In this document: positions 21,701-34,100 of the stretch, piece after piece | How positions within the stretch are numbered: the stretch's first letter is position 1 | How the letters are laid out: each line of letters begins with the position of its first letter | Assembly: GCA_018105865.1 (NCBI GenBank) | Contig: CM030862.1 | Location: 7,929,979-7,993,978 of the forward strand | DNA length: 64,000 nt | From: Metaphire vulgaris | Taxonomy: Eukaryota; Annelida; Clitellata; Crassiclitellata; Megascolecidae | Direction of reading: 5' to 3' | The notes under the pieces: generated by a model | Told to the model about the DNA's origin: nothing | What the model saw: the letters and a program-made list of their open reading frames with translations, nothing else | Database searches by the model: none | Program-made: the position numbers and the translations under genes

Positions 21701-22035
21701 TTCGTAAATATTTAGCCTAAATCTGCAAGGGGTTTTTAAACTAGCATTCTACTCATAAAACAATAATTATTATTTAGCACTCAACTAAATTCAAATCTTC
21801 GTCAATTTCTTATATTACGACGAACGCTCAATCCAGGCCTAGTAGGGCTACAGTGCCGAGTGCCGACAGCTTTTGGGCATGTCAATTTGTATTTACAGTT
21901 TGGCAATTTGACAAAGGTGACAAAGGATGAGATGAAAAACGCTTTAAAATCCGGTGTCTGGATATTAGGGGGTCTATAGCGGTCCGAGTCGTTGCGCCGC
22001 TGTACATGTCCGCCAGATATTTGTATATAAAACAG

Positions 22036-22257
22036 AGCTGATGAACTTTTTTGCTTGTCAGCCTTTTTCGGGAAGTTTTATACACATTTGCTTGGCAAAA
22101 CACTGTTAATTACCTTTTTCGCTTGTCAACCTTTTTCGGGATCCCACCACCACCACCACCACCATCTTCCTAAAAATTCATTGCATCCCCCCATCAACTT
22201 CCTACAAATTAATTCCTTGCATCCCCCCCCCACCAAAAATTCTTCGAACCGCCACTG
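22036..22257. mobile_element. MITE fragment of the CAGTGGCGGTTCC family
   Basis: Ends TTCGAACCGCCACTG and contains two CTTTTT(T)(C)GCTTGTCA blocks and a (CAC)n run, as in 23558-23870 and 58206-58499. The left terminus is missing. Confidence 0.55.
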
Positions 22258-22259
22258 TT

Positions 22260-23250
22260 TGGGACTGAAATTTGGAGTAACAGTAGGCCTACACTGTGCT
22301 ATAGTACTGTATACCATACTGATGTACATACATCAGGTCCAACGTCTTTGTTTCAACTTAGGCCTACAAGTGACAAACAACTATATATGCGGTTCAAGTT
22401 GCGTCCGACTGAACGTTCAATGAATAAACTTGACGTCGGTTTATTTCAACGCACGTACAGCATGAACACGTATTGTCAGGCACATAGACCTATTTTATAT
22501 GCTGTGTCAATAAATCTCCGCATAGCCTAGTTCAATTTCGCCTATTCCGATTGGCACTAAAAGCACAATAAATTGTACACGGAATTCAAGTGTGGGTCAA
22601 CTCAACTCACTTACCTTCTCAAAAAGTCTGTCTCTTTGTCGTCTGTATAGCCTAAGTCCTTACAACGCGCTTGGTAATATTATGGACTGTAACGTTTGCT
22701 AGCAAAACACCTGCTTAATGAACAGTATCTCAGCGTAAATCTGACAGTATCTTCGCACAGGGCCGCTTTGCTGTCTAAGTCTTGGGTCTTCCTTTGGACG
22801 TTCGCACGCAATCAACCTGGTCTGATCAGGACCTCCTGAATGAACCTTTCATGCGTCGGAGAGAATGCACACAATTTTATGTAGAGCCACGTTACGATAA
22901 AGACTATACAAGTGGGTGCTCGACGTACAATAGGCACATACAGGCCTATTGAGTGGAGAGACTTGCGTGTAGGCCTTTTAACTTTCCTGAATGACCTTAG
23001 ACAGACGTCGAGAGACTATATTAAAAACTAGTCGAGTTTCGTGTCATTCACAAAGTTCCTGCACACGAGACAAAGTCTCATGCAGTAGGACAAGCATCGC
23101 GTAGGCCCCATATAGGGTCTGCTGTGTGCTCCGGTTTCAATGAATTTAAAAACTGTCCAAGTGCAATCAATAAATCCAGTTGAGAATTATCTAAAAATTT
23201 AAGAATTCGGTACTTTTCAGCACACGTCTCCTTTCGTGACAACGGAAAAA
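22260..23250. other. Unique-looking DNA, no gene recognised
   Basis: No long ORF, terminal repeat or RNA gene is visible. Confidence 0.45.
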
Positions 23251-23252
23251 CA

Positions 23253-23452
<200 letters not shown>

Positions 23453-23557
23453 TGTGATTTTAAGTGGTTTAGGAGGCTAAGTAAGCCTGTGTGAAAACCA
23501 CTGAGTAACCATGCATTTGCATTCATGCAGATGCATTCATCAATGCATGGGCTCTAG

Positions 23558-23870
23558 CAGTGGCGGTTCCACCATGTTGATGACTGGGGATGCATCCCCC
23601 CACCGGGGTTCCGGATGACCTTTTTTTGCTTGTCAACCTATTTTCCGGTGAGTTTTTACAAAAAAATTAGTGAAAAATACGGCAAATTACCTTTTTCTTG
23701 CTTGTCGTCCTTTTTTGACAAGGTTTCTTAACATTTAGTGAGCAAAACACTACTATAATAATAATCTTTTTTCTCTTTTTTTCTTGTTTTTCTTCTTCAC
23801 ACTTTGCATCCCCATCACCAACTTCCCAAAAATGTTCACCCCCCACCAAGAATTTCTGGAACCGCCACTG
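23558..23870. mobile_element. hAT-like MITE, 313 bp, perfect 8-bp target duplication
   Basis: Starts CAGTGGCGGTTCCA and ends TGGAACCGCCACTG, an exact 14-bp inverted repeat. Identical flanks GGCTCTAG at 23550-23557 and 23871-23878. Contains two TT(C)TTGCTTGTC blocks. Confidence 0.92.
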
Positions 23871-23978
23871 GGCTCTAGGCATTTTTCATGCCACTCTATG
23901 AATGACCACGACGCCCATTAATTGGGTCCCACAACGACGATCGTCTTCATACTCTAAAAACCTTCCTCAAATGATATC

Positions 23979-24183
23979 CAGTGTTTTATACAGGCCTGTT
24001 AGGGTGGAAGATTCCCCCCCCCCCCACACACACACAAAAACCCCTCAAAATTCTCCCCCAAAATCCCAGCACTTACACTAATTTTGCATTGAATTATGTC
24101 TTTTCCTCTCCAACCAAGTCGATTCCCCACCCCAAGCCACAATTCCCCCCTTCCCAAAGGCCCGGAGTCTGGATAAAATACTG
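23979..24183. mobile_element. MITE, CAGTGTTTTATACAG termini
   Basis: Starts CAGTGTTTTATACAG and ends CTGGATAAAATACTG. Flanks AATGATATC on both sides give an apparent 9-bp duplication, one longer than the other copies. Confidence 0.75.
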
Positions 24184-24601
24184 AATGATATCTTTGATTT
24201 TTGGGAATTTCAAAATCCTTCTCGTAAGCTCCTGCATGCAGCACGTGTATTATAAAGCCATATTAAGTATTGAGTAAAACTCAAGGTGGACAGACCAAGC
24301 CTGTCGTGACTCGCTGCTATACAGTAGGTCTTAGTGAGACGCGAAATAATATTAGGCATATCACTCCTCTTCCTTTTCGACATACTTTTGTGTCATATAG
24401 GAATCTTAAGATGCGTTTTAAGTAGCTCTTTAGCTTGACTCCTTAAACCAATTGACATATCTCGAATGTCTTCGTTGATTAGGCATAAAACCACATTAAT
24501 GTAGTTGTGACGTGCTATATATGCGTGCGTGGGCTGATGATAAAGCTGTTTTACGTTGTGGGCAGCTTTCTTCGTAGGCAAGTGTGTTGTGCTCTAGGTC
24601 A

Positions 24602-24911
24602 CAGTGTTTCTCAAACTGTGGGTCGCGACCCAAAAGTGGGTCGCAGGGCACAGTCTAGTGGGTCGCGGGATAGCGCGAAATTAGATTCAAAAGTGCCATT
24701 TTATAACCAATACCACAATGTCTCAAGCCTTGAAAGTTGCAAATAGACTTAACTTTTAAGAAATTTATATGCCTGCAATCTCCATGCACGGCTCATATTA
24801 AAATGATTAGTGACTTATCAAATTTTAGTTGGCTATAAGTTTGCAGGGTCGCGGCATGTTACAAAACCGCTGACGTGAGTCGCACAGGTCCAAACAGTTT
24901 GGGAAATCCTG
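24602..24911. mobile_element. hAT-like MITE, CAGTGTTTCTCAAACTG termini
   Basis: Starts CAGTGTTTCTCAAACTGTGG and ends CCAAACAGTTTGGGAAATCCTG-like sequence, an imperfect inverted repeat of the hAT type. No 8-bp duplication is recognisable. A half copy in inverse orientation is at 8866-9035. Confidence 0.7.
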
Positions 24912-25453
24912 GCCAGGGAGTCTATAACAAGACTCCCTCCCTGGCCTAAAGGCCTAGTACTTTTAAAATTTAATCTTATTTCGCAATAACGCAAGGAAAG
25001 CGTATTCCGGCCATTTTGCTCTGAAACTCCACTAACAATAATCACCGCTACGGCGTTGTGTATTTAAGCGATGCTGCCAACTCATAGAATTTTTAAGACG
25101 CATAACAAAGGTATGTTCATGGAAAAGTTTTTTAAAAAGATAAATTTCAAGAAATTTCAATATCTATTTATCCTCTTTCGTCTTATTTGGCAACAATATG
25201 AATAATTCTACGTAATATATATATATATATATATTTTTGCCACATGTTCATTCGAATTGGATAGAGCTTTTGTTTTGCCATTTATTAAAAACTCAGAAGA
25301 TTTTTTCAACTTATGTTCGCCAGATGGCGTAATGCCTTTTTTGATATTACATGCTATTATTTATTTATTTGTTTATTCAGGTCGATTTATTAAGCGCCGT
25401 AGCAGGGCTAGAGCCCACGATAAGAGCGCTTCACACATACTAATTACGGGTAA

Positions 25454-25706
25454 GGGGCTGTCCATTAATTATGTCAACAATTTTTGGGCAATTTTTGACC
25501 TCCTCCCCCCAAGATCAATGAAAGGTCCCCATAAAACGAGGTTATTATTTTTTATAATTATTTTTTATCATTTTCTCCTTTTTTGCTCATCGAGTGTCAA
25601 AATGTGGTGGAGATTACCTTTTTTGCCATGCTTTTTCCATTGTAATAAGTAGTATTCCATGAAATTTCCTATTTTTGATTATTTGTAAAAAGTGTAATTG
25701 TTGACG
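25454..25706. mobile_element. Truncated Harbinger-like MITE
   Basis: GGGGCTGTCCATTAATTATG preceded by TAA. Its first part matches the complete copy at 62398-62791 in the same orientation, and its 3' portion matches the reverse complement of that copy's interior. The far terminus is absent. Confidence 0.6.
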
Positions 25707-25750
25707 GCATAAACAGTGAGACTGGGTCGTTGTAGAGTCTAGGGTCTAAG

Positions 25751-25943
25751 CAGGGGCGTAGCCAGGAATTTGATTTGGGGTATACGTTTTTTTGGGGGGA
25801 CGGGGGGTTAAATCTTAACTATAAACCACATAAACCAAATATAAATCACATACAAACTTTAAGGTAGACTGATTTGGGGGGTAGCCTATATATACCGATT
25901 TACCCCCTCGCTACGCCCCATTTACCCCCTCGCTACGCCCCTG
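25751..25943. mobile_element. hAT-like MITE, CAGGGGCGTAGC termini, 193 bp
   Basis: Starts CAGGGGCGTAGCCAGG and ends GCTACGCCCCTG; flanks GGTCTAAG and GGTCTACG match 7 of 8. The right end has a short duplication of CGCTACGCCCC. Confidence 0.85.
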
Positions 25944-26041
25944 GGTCTACGGTCTCTCAAAAGCAAATTCCTAAATCAGCAAAAAGGTAATGTCGTCATT
26001 CGGAACCTAGCTACAGGCAGTTATGTTCAGCTACTCGTGTC

Positions 26042-26150
26042 CAGTGGCGTAACCAGGATTAATCCGCAATAGGGGGCGTATCAACGTTTTCAGCTGAAAA
26101 AAGTCTTGACGAGCAAAAAAGACGTCAGCGTATCCAGCTCCCATGGCGCT
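26042..26150. mobile_element. MITE fragment (CAGTGGCGTAACC terminus)
   Basis: CAGTGGCGTAACCAGG with an internal GACGAGCAAAAAAGACGTC block; no second terminus found, end approximate. Confidence 0.45.
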
Positions 26151-26546
26151 TTGAACTTCTTTCGTTCATTCTCATACTACCTAAAGCCTCCTCGACGGTT
26201 CTGCACGAACCCCGAACTGGTCCTACCCGAATAGGGGGGGGGGCCTTCGTGGCTGCGTCGTGCCATTAATGCTCATGCCCCAATGCTCATGCCACCTCCT
26301 GCTAAGACTGTCATGTTCACCGGGTGAGAGATCGACAATAAGATTCAATGGAATTTATTGCCTCGGAACGTTGCGAATGCTATCTCCCCTATTGTCTTAT
26401 ACAGTAAAATCTATAGACACACCTTTTAATTAAAAAATTAATCTCATTCAAGTTGCATTTTACGAGGTGCTCTTCGATCACTTTGTTAAAGTGCCATTGA
26501 CTTTGGAATTTGCCGTCATTCACACGTCGCTATAACAATTGAGTTA

Positions 26547-26741
<195 letters not shown>

Positions 26742-26813
26742 GCACCGGTAGACTTAATTCGAAATTGAATTCAATTGAAGCTTCAGGAGAGCTTGCTCTG
26801 TAGGCCTATTGAC

Positions 26814-26965
26814 CATTGACGTAAACTGGGAAGAAAAGTTGGGTGCCCAACTCCTAAACCATCCCCTTCCCTATAATAATCTCTCTAAATGTGTGTGTGT
26901 GAGTGTGTGAGTGGGGAGGGAGGGGTCGTTCGAACCTAGGTGCCTAATAGCAGTTTACGCCTGTG
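26814..26965. mobile_element. hAT-like MITE, CATTGACGTAAAC family
   Basis: Starts CATTGACGTAAACT and ends AGTTTACGCCTGTG; flanks CTATTGAC and GTATCGAC agree at 6 of 8. Confidence 0.7.
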
Positions 26966-27356
26966 GTATCGACCGTTTCCTGTTTGGGGGATTAGGCCTA
27001 TAGGCCTACAGACATAGGCCTGTAGCTGCTGAATTAGGCCAAAGTACATCGCCTGCTATCAGTGGGTCAACTGGACTTTACGGATATTCTTCCATCCCAC
27101 TCCAATTCTCTGCCCTTGACGAAAATTCTTTCTCAACCTCAAATAAGCATATTAGGCCTACATGTACTCGTATATTAAGTCTTATAGACCTATTCTGAAT
27201 TAGGCTTAGTTCATTGCGGATTCTGATATAAAAGCTATTCTCCCATTACCCTGGTTTAGGGCGTCTCTCATAAATCATGATAGGCCCTAAATGTGGTGCT
27301 TACCTTGGTTTTAGCTTTCTAGCTATTCAGCCTTATGGAGTGGCGATAAATATCTT

Positions 27357-27589
27357 CAGGGCCGCCGAGAGAAATTCCGGGCCCCGGAACAAAAAAATTT
27401 GCGGGCCCTTAAGAAAAATTGATCAAGTCTCCGAAAAACGTGACAAGCAAAAAAACGTTATCAACTCTCCAAAAACAGCCTGACAAGCAAAAAAACACTA
27501 TCGTCACCGGATCTGGGCCCCTGAAAACTCAATGGGCCCCGGTACAATGTACCGGCAATATTCAGGCCTGAGGAGAGGGGAGTGCAGCC
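27357..27589. mobile_element. Rearranged MITE of the CAGGGCCGCC family
   Basis: Follows the 13119-13390 copy from CAGGGCCGCCGAGAGAAATT through GGTACAATGTACCGG. The terminal block is then present inverted (from CAGGCCTGAGGAGAGG to GTGCAGCCG) after a CAATATT insert, abutting the palindrome at 27590. Left flank is AATATCTT. Confidence 0.7.
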
Positions 27590-27752
27590 GGCCCGATGAC
27601 TGAAAATGCTCGCTCGCTTACAAAACTTACCAAATCGAAGGGCCGGGTTATTCTCTGGCCAAGATATTCAGTGAATATCTTGGCCAGAGAATAACCCGGG
27701 CCTTCGATTTGGTAAGCTTTGTAAGCGAGCGAGCATTTTCAGTCATCGGGCC
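27590..27752. repeat. 163-bp near-perfect palindrome containing an inverted LINE segment
   Basis: Two 81-bp arms are reverse complements around a single base (27671), with two mismatches seen. The right arm is the start of the LINE tail at 27672-27827; the left arm is the same sequence inverted. It lies directly beside a rearranged MITE end. Confidence 0.9.
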
Positions 27753-27827
27753 GAGAATATGGAATTCACTATCAACATTGGTCCGGTCCGCTGAGTCTCT
27801 TGTGACATTTCAATCAAGACTCAAAAC
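27672..27827 (+). pseudogene. LINE ORF2 C-terminus, interrupted by a MITE
   Basis: Plus frame gives RAFSVIGPRIWNSL, then LVTFQSRLKT, the classic 'AFS..GPR.WN.LP...R....FK..LKT' end of non-LTR retrotransposon ORF2. A MITE (27828-28017) interrupts the LKT codons, and the frame resumes after it with YSCSLL. The inverted copy of its first part forms the palindrome. Confidence 0.7.
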
Positions 27828-28017
27828 CAGAGGCGTAGCGACGGGGGGCATATCGGTATATATGCCCCCCCCCCCCAATCAGCCTACCTTAAAGTTTTTA
27901 TGTGATTTACATGTGGTTATATATGTGGTTTATATGGTTTATGTGGTTTATAGTTAAGATTTATACCCACCCAAAATATTTATACACTCCCAAATCAAAT
28001 TCCTGGCTACGCCCCTG
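27828..28017. mobile_element. hAT-like MITE, 190 bp, perfect 8-bp target duplication
   Basis: Starts CAGAGGCGTAGCGACGG and ends TGGCTACGCCCCTG; identical flanks CTCAAAAC at 27820-27827 and 28018-28025. It is inserted in a LINE tail; the flanking duplication and continued similarity on both sides define the empty site. Confidence 0.9.
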
Positions 28018-28075
28018 CTCAAAACGGCCCCTGCTCAAAACGTATAGCTGCTCTCTATTGCCTATCCGCCGTAAC

Positions 28076-28097
28076 CGGAACCGGAACCGGAACCGGG
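28076..28097. repeat. (CCGGAA)n hexanucleotide run
   Basis: Three to four CCGGAA units. Confidence 0.8.
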
Positions 28098-28099
28098 CA

Positions 28100-28700
28100 A
28101 TCGGACTGCCTTATTATTTTAAGTTATTGGGATTAGGCCTACGATTCAATTCAAGGCACACGTCTACTGATGTCAAGAACCATATTAAAACAGTGCTTTT
28201 AAGCTTTTAAAGCACAATAATGAGTGAATTTTAGAATCCGAACTTCGGCTGAATTGCATTAGGCCGGCATCACATTGCATTGCTTGGCCACCTCGGTGAC
28301 TCTTCTGATAGATCAGATAGAGCGTCAGTTCTACAGTGTAGGCAGGAATGGCCAACTGACTAGGCCTAAATGTTCAATGTAATGTGCCATGTTAATATGA
28401 TGTTATCCGTGTTTTGAAGCCTATACATAGCTGTCTACAAAGGGCGCTATAGCAAATACCTATCAAAGCAGCCGCACGCAATAATTATTATCAAAACACG
28501 TCCAACAGCCGTTTGGTCACAGGCACAGAGGAAAGACAGAAGTGCGCCGGGGAAGGATAAAGCAAGCTAATTTGTACGCACCCAGCAGCGCGATGGCTGA
28601 GAGATGAACGAGAATTGCAGTACATTACATTACGTTACACCAATATACCGGTACCAGAGAGGTACTGTTTGTAAACATATTTTGTGGCGACATCTAGCGA
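28100..28700. other. Intergenic DNA upstream of the zinc-finger gene
   Basis: No ORF recognised. The stretch AACACGTCCAACAGCCGTTT near 28495 has a diverged counterpart near 57728, so part of it is repetitive. Confidence 0.4.
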
Positions 28701-28713
28701 ATCAAGATGGCGT
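28701..28713 (+). promoter_or_regulatory. YY1-like motif at a possible first exon
   Basis: ATCAAGATGGCGT contains AAGATGGCG, the metazoan YY1 core found just downstream of many transcription starts. It overlaps an ATG opening a 20-codon ORF. It lies 2.4 kb upstream of the zinc-finger ORF on the same strand. A promoter or first-exon role is inference. Confidence 0.35.
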
Positions 28714-28758
28714 CGTCGTCCAATGGATTTCGCCAACCCGGAATAATAATGCGCTTAG
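28707..28758 (+). CDS. Possible short first coding exon
   Basis: ATG in GATGGCG context begins MASSSNGFRQPGIIMRL, and the sequence CTTAG|GTGATC offers a GT donor at 28759. Without splicing the frame stops at TAG three codons later. No matching acceptor can be proven; candidates upstream of the large exon include CTGCAG ending at 30928. It may instead be a non-coding first exon or chance. Confidence 0.2.
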
Positions 28759-28777
28759 GTGATCGGACGTAGTTCGA

Positions 28778-28854
28778 CTTAAGACCCGATCGTCGCGTAG
28801 ATGATCGGTCGTTGATCGAGGGGATCGATCGATCGGTGAGTTTTGGGTCTTAAG
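28778..28854. repeat. GATC-rich hairpin
   Basis: CTTAAGACCC (28778-28787) and GGGTCTTAAG (28845-28854) are exact inverted repeats around a 57-bp loop with about six GATC sites. Confidence 0.6.
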
Positions 28855-29140
28855 GACAGAGAACGGGTCGGTGAACGGTTCCCCGGTTCTCCATCTCAGA
28901 CCGCTTCGTAATCGGTCGGACCCTGATCCTAGACTGGAATCATTCATTTATGCAGCGCCTGTATTTTCGTATGATTTTTCGACGAGGAGTTTGTTTGATA
29001 ACTAACTGTTACTGTGTTTTATATGTTTTGTATTATGATTATACGCATTTATTGCGAATGTTGATTGGTTTTGTTGTATTTTGTAGATTAATGGTTTACA
29101 TATTAATTTATTCTTGGAAACTAGTTTAGTCAGATCTAAT

Positions 29141-29510
29141 GGTCATCGTGAGTGGTCGTGACTCCAGTCATATAACAGGAAGTATACTAGATGCTAGTAT
29201 ATAGCCAAACTATCAAATTCATCACCACACATCAAGATAAATTAAATATATAGTGAACAGCTTTTTATAGTGCCCAACTGCTGGAGTCATCACCATACAG
29301 TAGGTGGAAACTCACTTGTAACTGAGACAATTAGGCACGTGTACATAGTGCCCAACTCAAGGAATCATCATCATACAGTAGGCCTACCATAAATCCTAAG
29401 TTGTCTATCAAGGTCTGTATGGAGCTGTTCTTGGAACTTCTTCCTGTATTTATGGACTACTTTCGGTTTACTTCCTGTTATGACTGGAGTCACGACCGCT
29501 CTTGATTACC
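29141..29510. mobile_element. DNA transposon-like element with ~45-bp inverted repeats, perfect 8-bp duplication
   Basis: Left end GGTCATCGTGAGTGGTCGTG and the following sequence match the reverse complement of the right end (GGTAATCAAGAGCGGTCGTG reading inwards) over about 45 bp. Identical GATCTAAT flanks it at 29133-29140 and 29511-29518. Ends GG...CC differ from the CAG...CTG elements, so it is another superfamily. A block containing TAGTGCCCAACT is repeated inside it. Confidence 0.85.
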
Positions 29511-29519
29511 GATCTAATT

Positions 29520-31144
29520 ATCGACTTCTATAGCGCCTTTACATAATGCACAAAGGGATGAGCCGATGACACACCAAATCCTAACCGCTTTAGAAATAAG
29601 TTAAATTGAGGATATTGGGCAGGACAATCAGATGACAGACTATGGTGGATAGACTAAGACTAAGTGATAGGTTTTGAGTCTGGATCAAAAACTTAATAGA
29701 GGGTTTTCAGTGCTCACAGATTGAGCTAGCAAATCCCAAAGACTGGATGCAGTGCCAGGAAATCATGTGTGCATTTAATGTTCTGCCTGCTTGGGTTTAT
29801 TATTTAATTTCACGTTCTGACATATTATTTTGCTTGTTTAGAAATTCGGACTTAAATTTATTTTTCTATTGTTTATTTCAAGTGTTCCTTTATTCAATAT
29901 GAGCATTGTTTATACTGCATTGAGTCAAAAACTAAAATGATTACAGGGTAAAGGATATAAATACTGTTACTGAAGCTAGGTGATGTGACATTTTTATGAT
30001 TTTGAATGTTCTTCAGATCTCTTCTGATCTTGTTATATTTTAATTATTATTATATTAGTATTGTATTATCTTGCTGAATGTTGTAAGCCTGCATCTGCCC
30101 AGAGAGACTTTGATCTGTGACTTTGACCCTTTTCCACCAGCAATCCATATAACAATATGTTGTTACAATGACTGCTTGAAAAGCCTTCATTTACTATTGC
30201 ACTTCGAAATACTTTTAATAGAGAGTTTTTGAAAATCCATTGATTGTTTATTTTTAATTTTTACCCAGTCCATTGTAGGTCTAGGAGCAGTTGAAACTGG
30301 CATGATATAATTATAGTATAATATTTTGACCAGGAGTTTTGTTTGATCTCTCAATGTTGCTGTGCTTTAAGTTGTACTGATTAACCCTTTGTCTGCTGAA
30401 ACATAATATTGCATCCAGTTACATTACTTTAAAAAAAACTGGATGGTAAAGGGGTTGAAGTGGTTTAGGTCTATTACACCGTTTTAACCCATAAACTGCC
30501 AGAACTGAGTATACTTGGTTACATTGCATATAGTTACAAAGTATCTAATGGTTTAGGGGTTAATAATACACGTCATCTGTCAGATTAAGTCACTAAACTG
30601 TTATCCTCAACTTATTCTCAGGCATTTAGTCAAGTTAAAAATTTTATTTCATAAATGTGATCTGTGGTTATTCATGATTTAAGGCTGAGAGGAGTCGGTG
30701 ACTAGAGAAATAATTGTATGGAGACTGATGCTGAAATTGGTGACAGTGCAATCATGTTTACAGCTTGCTTTGATATTATGAATATTCTGACCTAGAGTTA
30801 AATAAAGAATAATCAATCTATTTGTAGTTTATGTATTTCTCCGAGGTGCAACGAGTGAGTATCATTACTCGCTTTGTAATCTTGGTGTACTTGTTTAAGT
30901 GACTTATGGCTGGTTTTTTATTCTGCAGGTTTCTAGAATGGAGTAATACTCATGTCTCTTGACAATTAACGACAGCATTTTGCACTTTGTGAAATTGATG
31001 AACGCATTTATTAATTTTTGTTTGCATCTTATTTGCAGCATTTGAAGGTTGTGACTGTCTCACATTTGCTTTCAGAATGATTCTTGTTTGTGATGAAAGT
31101 AGTTTGTATGCATGTTTCCTGCTGAGGTATAATACATTGTCACT
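29520..31144 (+). other. Upstream region of the zinc-finger gene
   Basis: AT-rich and free of recognisable transposons. A plausible splice acceptor is TTTTTTATTCTGCAG ending at 30928, which would place the ATG at 31145 about 216 bp into a large exon. An in-frame TAA at 31130-31132 shows that the coding frame does not extend upstream within this exon. Confidence 0.4.
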
Positions 31145-34100
31145 ATGACAACTGATTCTATTGATTCGGAAGTCGTTCTCTGTCAGTGTGAATCTGAAAA
31201 ATGCGACAGATGTGAACCTTCTGTGGGTATAGATTTTGAAACTGCAGTATCCTCAGATGTAGCTGTTTCTGAGTTTCAGTCTGTAAATGACAATGGTTTT
31301 CACGGAGAGACATGTGATGTGACAGTTGATGATGGTTCTGCTTGTCTACCAGTTGCATCTTGTTCAGTTGGATGCAAGAGTAAAAATGAGAGCATTGTTC
31401 AGGAATGTGATGTTGCCAATTTTGAAAATGGTGCAACAGATCATGAAGCAGTAACTAGCATAGAGAGAGAGCCAGCCGATGGAATTGTTGTGGTGAATTC
31501 TTTGAATAAGGGAACTTTTTCTGAAGCACCAGACAATGGACAGCAGTTGGCAGCAATAATTGCAAATGGGAAAAGTAAATCATTGACAAACAGTACAGCA
31601 CAAATGTGTGATGACTTTCAGAAGGATTGTGGCAGTAGACTTGATAACAGTACCACCAAATCTGAATTACACTGCGCTCCTGTTAAATCTGAGTTACAAT
31701 TTCATACTGTAGAGGTACAGCATGAGTTGGTTGATGCTTCAAAGTCAACCGGCCACTTAGATGAATCTCAAAATTACACAAATGTTGAACAGTATGTTTC
31801 AATGTATGCACACAGAAGCATTTCAGTTCCTGTGGAACATTTTAGCACGACTCTAAAACGGCCGCCAGTAGAAGAACAAACGCCTGAGTTGGACAACTGT
31901 ACAGAACCAATCTTCGTGTTGCTTAGCCATGCTGAAAGTGCGGCAAAGGCCATTGAATCAAATCCAAATTTTGGAGACGGAGTTGTTGAAGATGAAAAGT
32001 TTGGTGGCCTTCAAGATTTTGAGAAGCAAAGAAAAGTCAATATTTCTGAAGATGCCTGTATCGATGTTTCAAAAACTGTCGACGTGGATTCTGTTATTCA
32101 AAATCAGTTTATAAACAAAACTAATGATATAAGAGATTGTGTTCCATTTGAGGATAATAAACTTCTCAAGACATCCAGGAGGCATGCTGAACTGAACAGC
32201 TCTGATATGAGTACCTTTGAAGACAGTGGAATAAACTCACATAGTTTATATCATTTGCAAACAGAATCAGCAACAACCAGCAACAGCAATCCAGATCATT
32301 TCAGCAGCGCACTAGAAATGTTCAGACCAAGGCCTTGCAATGTCGACTTAGTTGTTAAGCACACATCCTTTTCTGATTCTTTGTCTGAAAATCATGATTT
32401 TGAAGAGGTTGCACCAGCCAGTCAAGAAAATTCGTTTTGCATTTCAGAAGTTCAGAGGTCAGATGAATCTGCCAAGATTGCCTGCTCAGAGGAAGCCAAT
32501 TTCATCAACCCTGAAAGTGTGCTTAGTCGTCAGGAACTGGCAAATGATAACAGTAAAAGTGAGACAGCTTCATCGTCAGATTTCCGTAGTGACCCTTCCA
32601 AAGATAGTTCTGAATCATCAGTCTTGAAGCAGAAGTGTAGACATGGAGACTCAAGCATTCTCAGGCCAGTTCCTAACGAGTCGGTATGCGTTTCAGATGT
32701 TGATTCCAGTGTGGATGTGCTGGAGGCAGATTCTAATTTGAATGACAATTTGGTGTCGAATGTTATATCCAGAGATGAAAACTGTGCCGTTTCTGGTTCA
32801 TTATCATGTGAGGTGGTGAATTCAAGTTTATCAGATGTGGAAGTCAGCTCCACTTCGGATGGACCAATGATTTTTACCCATCAAAAATTGTATTTGCGAG
32901 ACAATCATGATGACAATCTTCCATATTCTGAAGCCCAGTGTCATGTAGATGATAATTTTTGTCAAGGAAATGGTTCTTGGGTGGCAGGTTCGTCTGTGAC
33001 TGAATCCGAGGATGTTTTCAATGCTGCTTTGGAATTATCTTCAAAGGATGCATCTTCTCCAAAGGCAGCATCCGCTTTAGGAAATATCTCTCAGTTCCAG
33101 CATCAGCGTGTTTCAAGAAGCACATTGGATTCAGTTGAAGAATCGAGTTCACGAGAAACTTTTGTTCCAAATGTTTCTTCAAGTTCAAAGATGAGTTTTA
33201 AATTTGAGGACCGGTCTCATCCAGAGTTTGACCACATTGCAGAAGACCCTCCGGTCCATACAACAGTCTGTGCAACAAAAGACCAAATTTCCAGAACTAG
33301 TTCGTCTGTTTTAAATCTCGACTCGTCTGAAGAGTCAGTTTGTTCCAATTCAGTTCAAACCAGTGACAAATCTGATATTGAAGACAATATTCTGGACAGG
33401 AAAAGCAGCTGTGACTTGGGGATTGAATCTGTTTGTTTGACATCTCGTGATGAAATACAGAATCAGCCACCAAATGCTAGTAACAATACGGTATGTCGTC
33501 TTGACGATGAAGACTCTTTTGTTGGAACTTCTGCAATTGTTGCGGAGCCTGTTGCTAAAGTTTCGGCTTTTGTTGATTCATCGCTACCGAAGGCACCGGA
33601 GAGTTGTGATTTTATTGCTGAAGAAACTCTTGTAAAAAGCATCTGTAGTACAGAAGAGATGGTATACAGTTCTGTTGGTTTGGGATATTGTGCAAAGTCT
33701 CTGCCTAAAGTCAAAGATGAAGAGACTAGCATCATTTCGAGTTCGGAAGCTGCTGTTTTGCATGTGACTGAGATGATGGGTATGGAAAGAGATGTGCATT
33801 TGAGATTTTCTGAACCTACTGATGAAAAGTCTGAACATCGCAATGTCGCATTAGAAATTTCACCGCACGAAAACATCGCCAATAAAATTTCGACACAGAC
33901 AGAATTGTGTGACACAACTGAAATCAGAAAGTGTTTTGTGGGAGATCTTCCAGTGAGGATAGCAGATTATACAAGAGAATTAAATGTAGCAGACGAAGCC
34001 AATGCTTTGCAAAAAGATGATGATCATGATGATGATGTTTGCAAAATGTCTAGTGTTAATACAAATGAGATCTGTGGCTCACACTTGAGCATTGACAATT

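Noticed and set aside
25257..25652. A 131-codon plus ORF
   Set aside because: It runs through a repeat fragment and into a truncated Harbinger-like MITE; no domain is visible.
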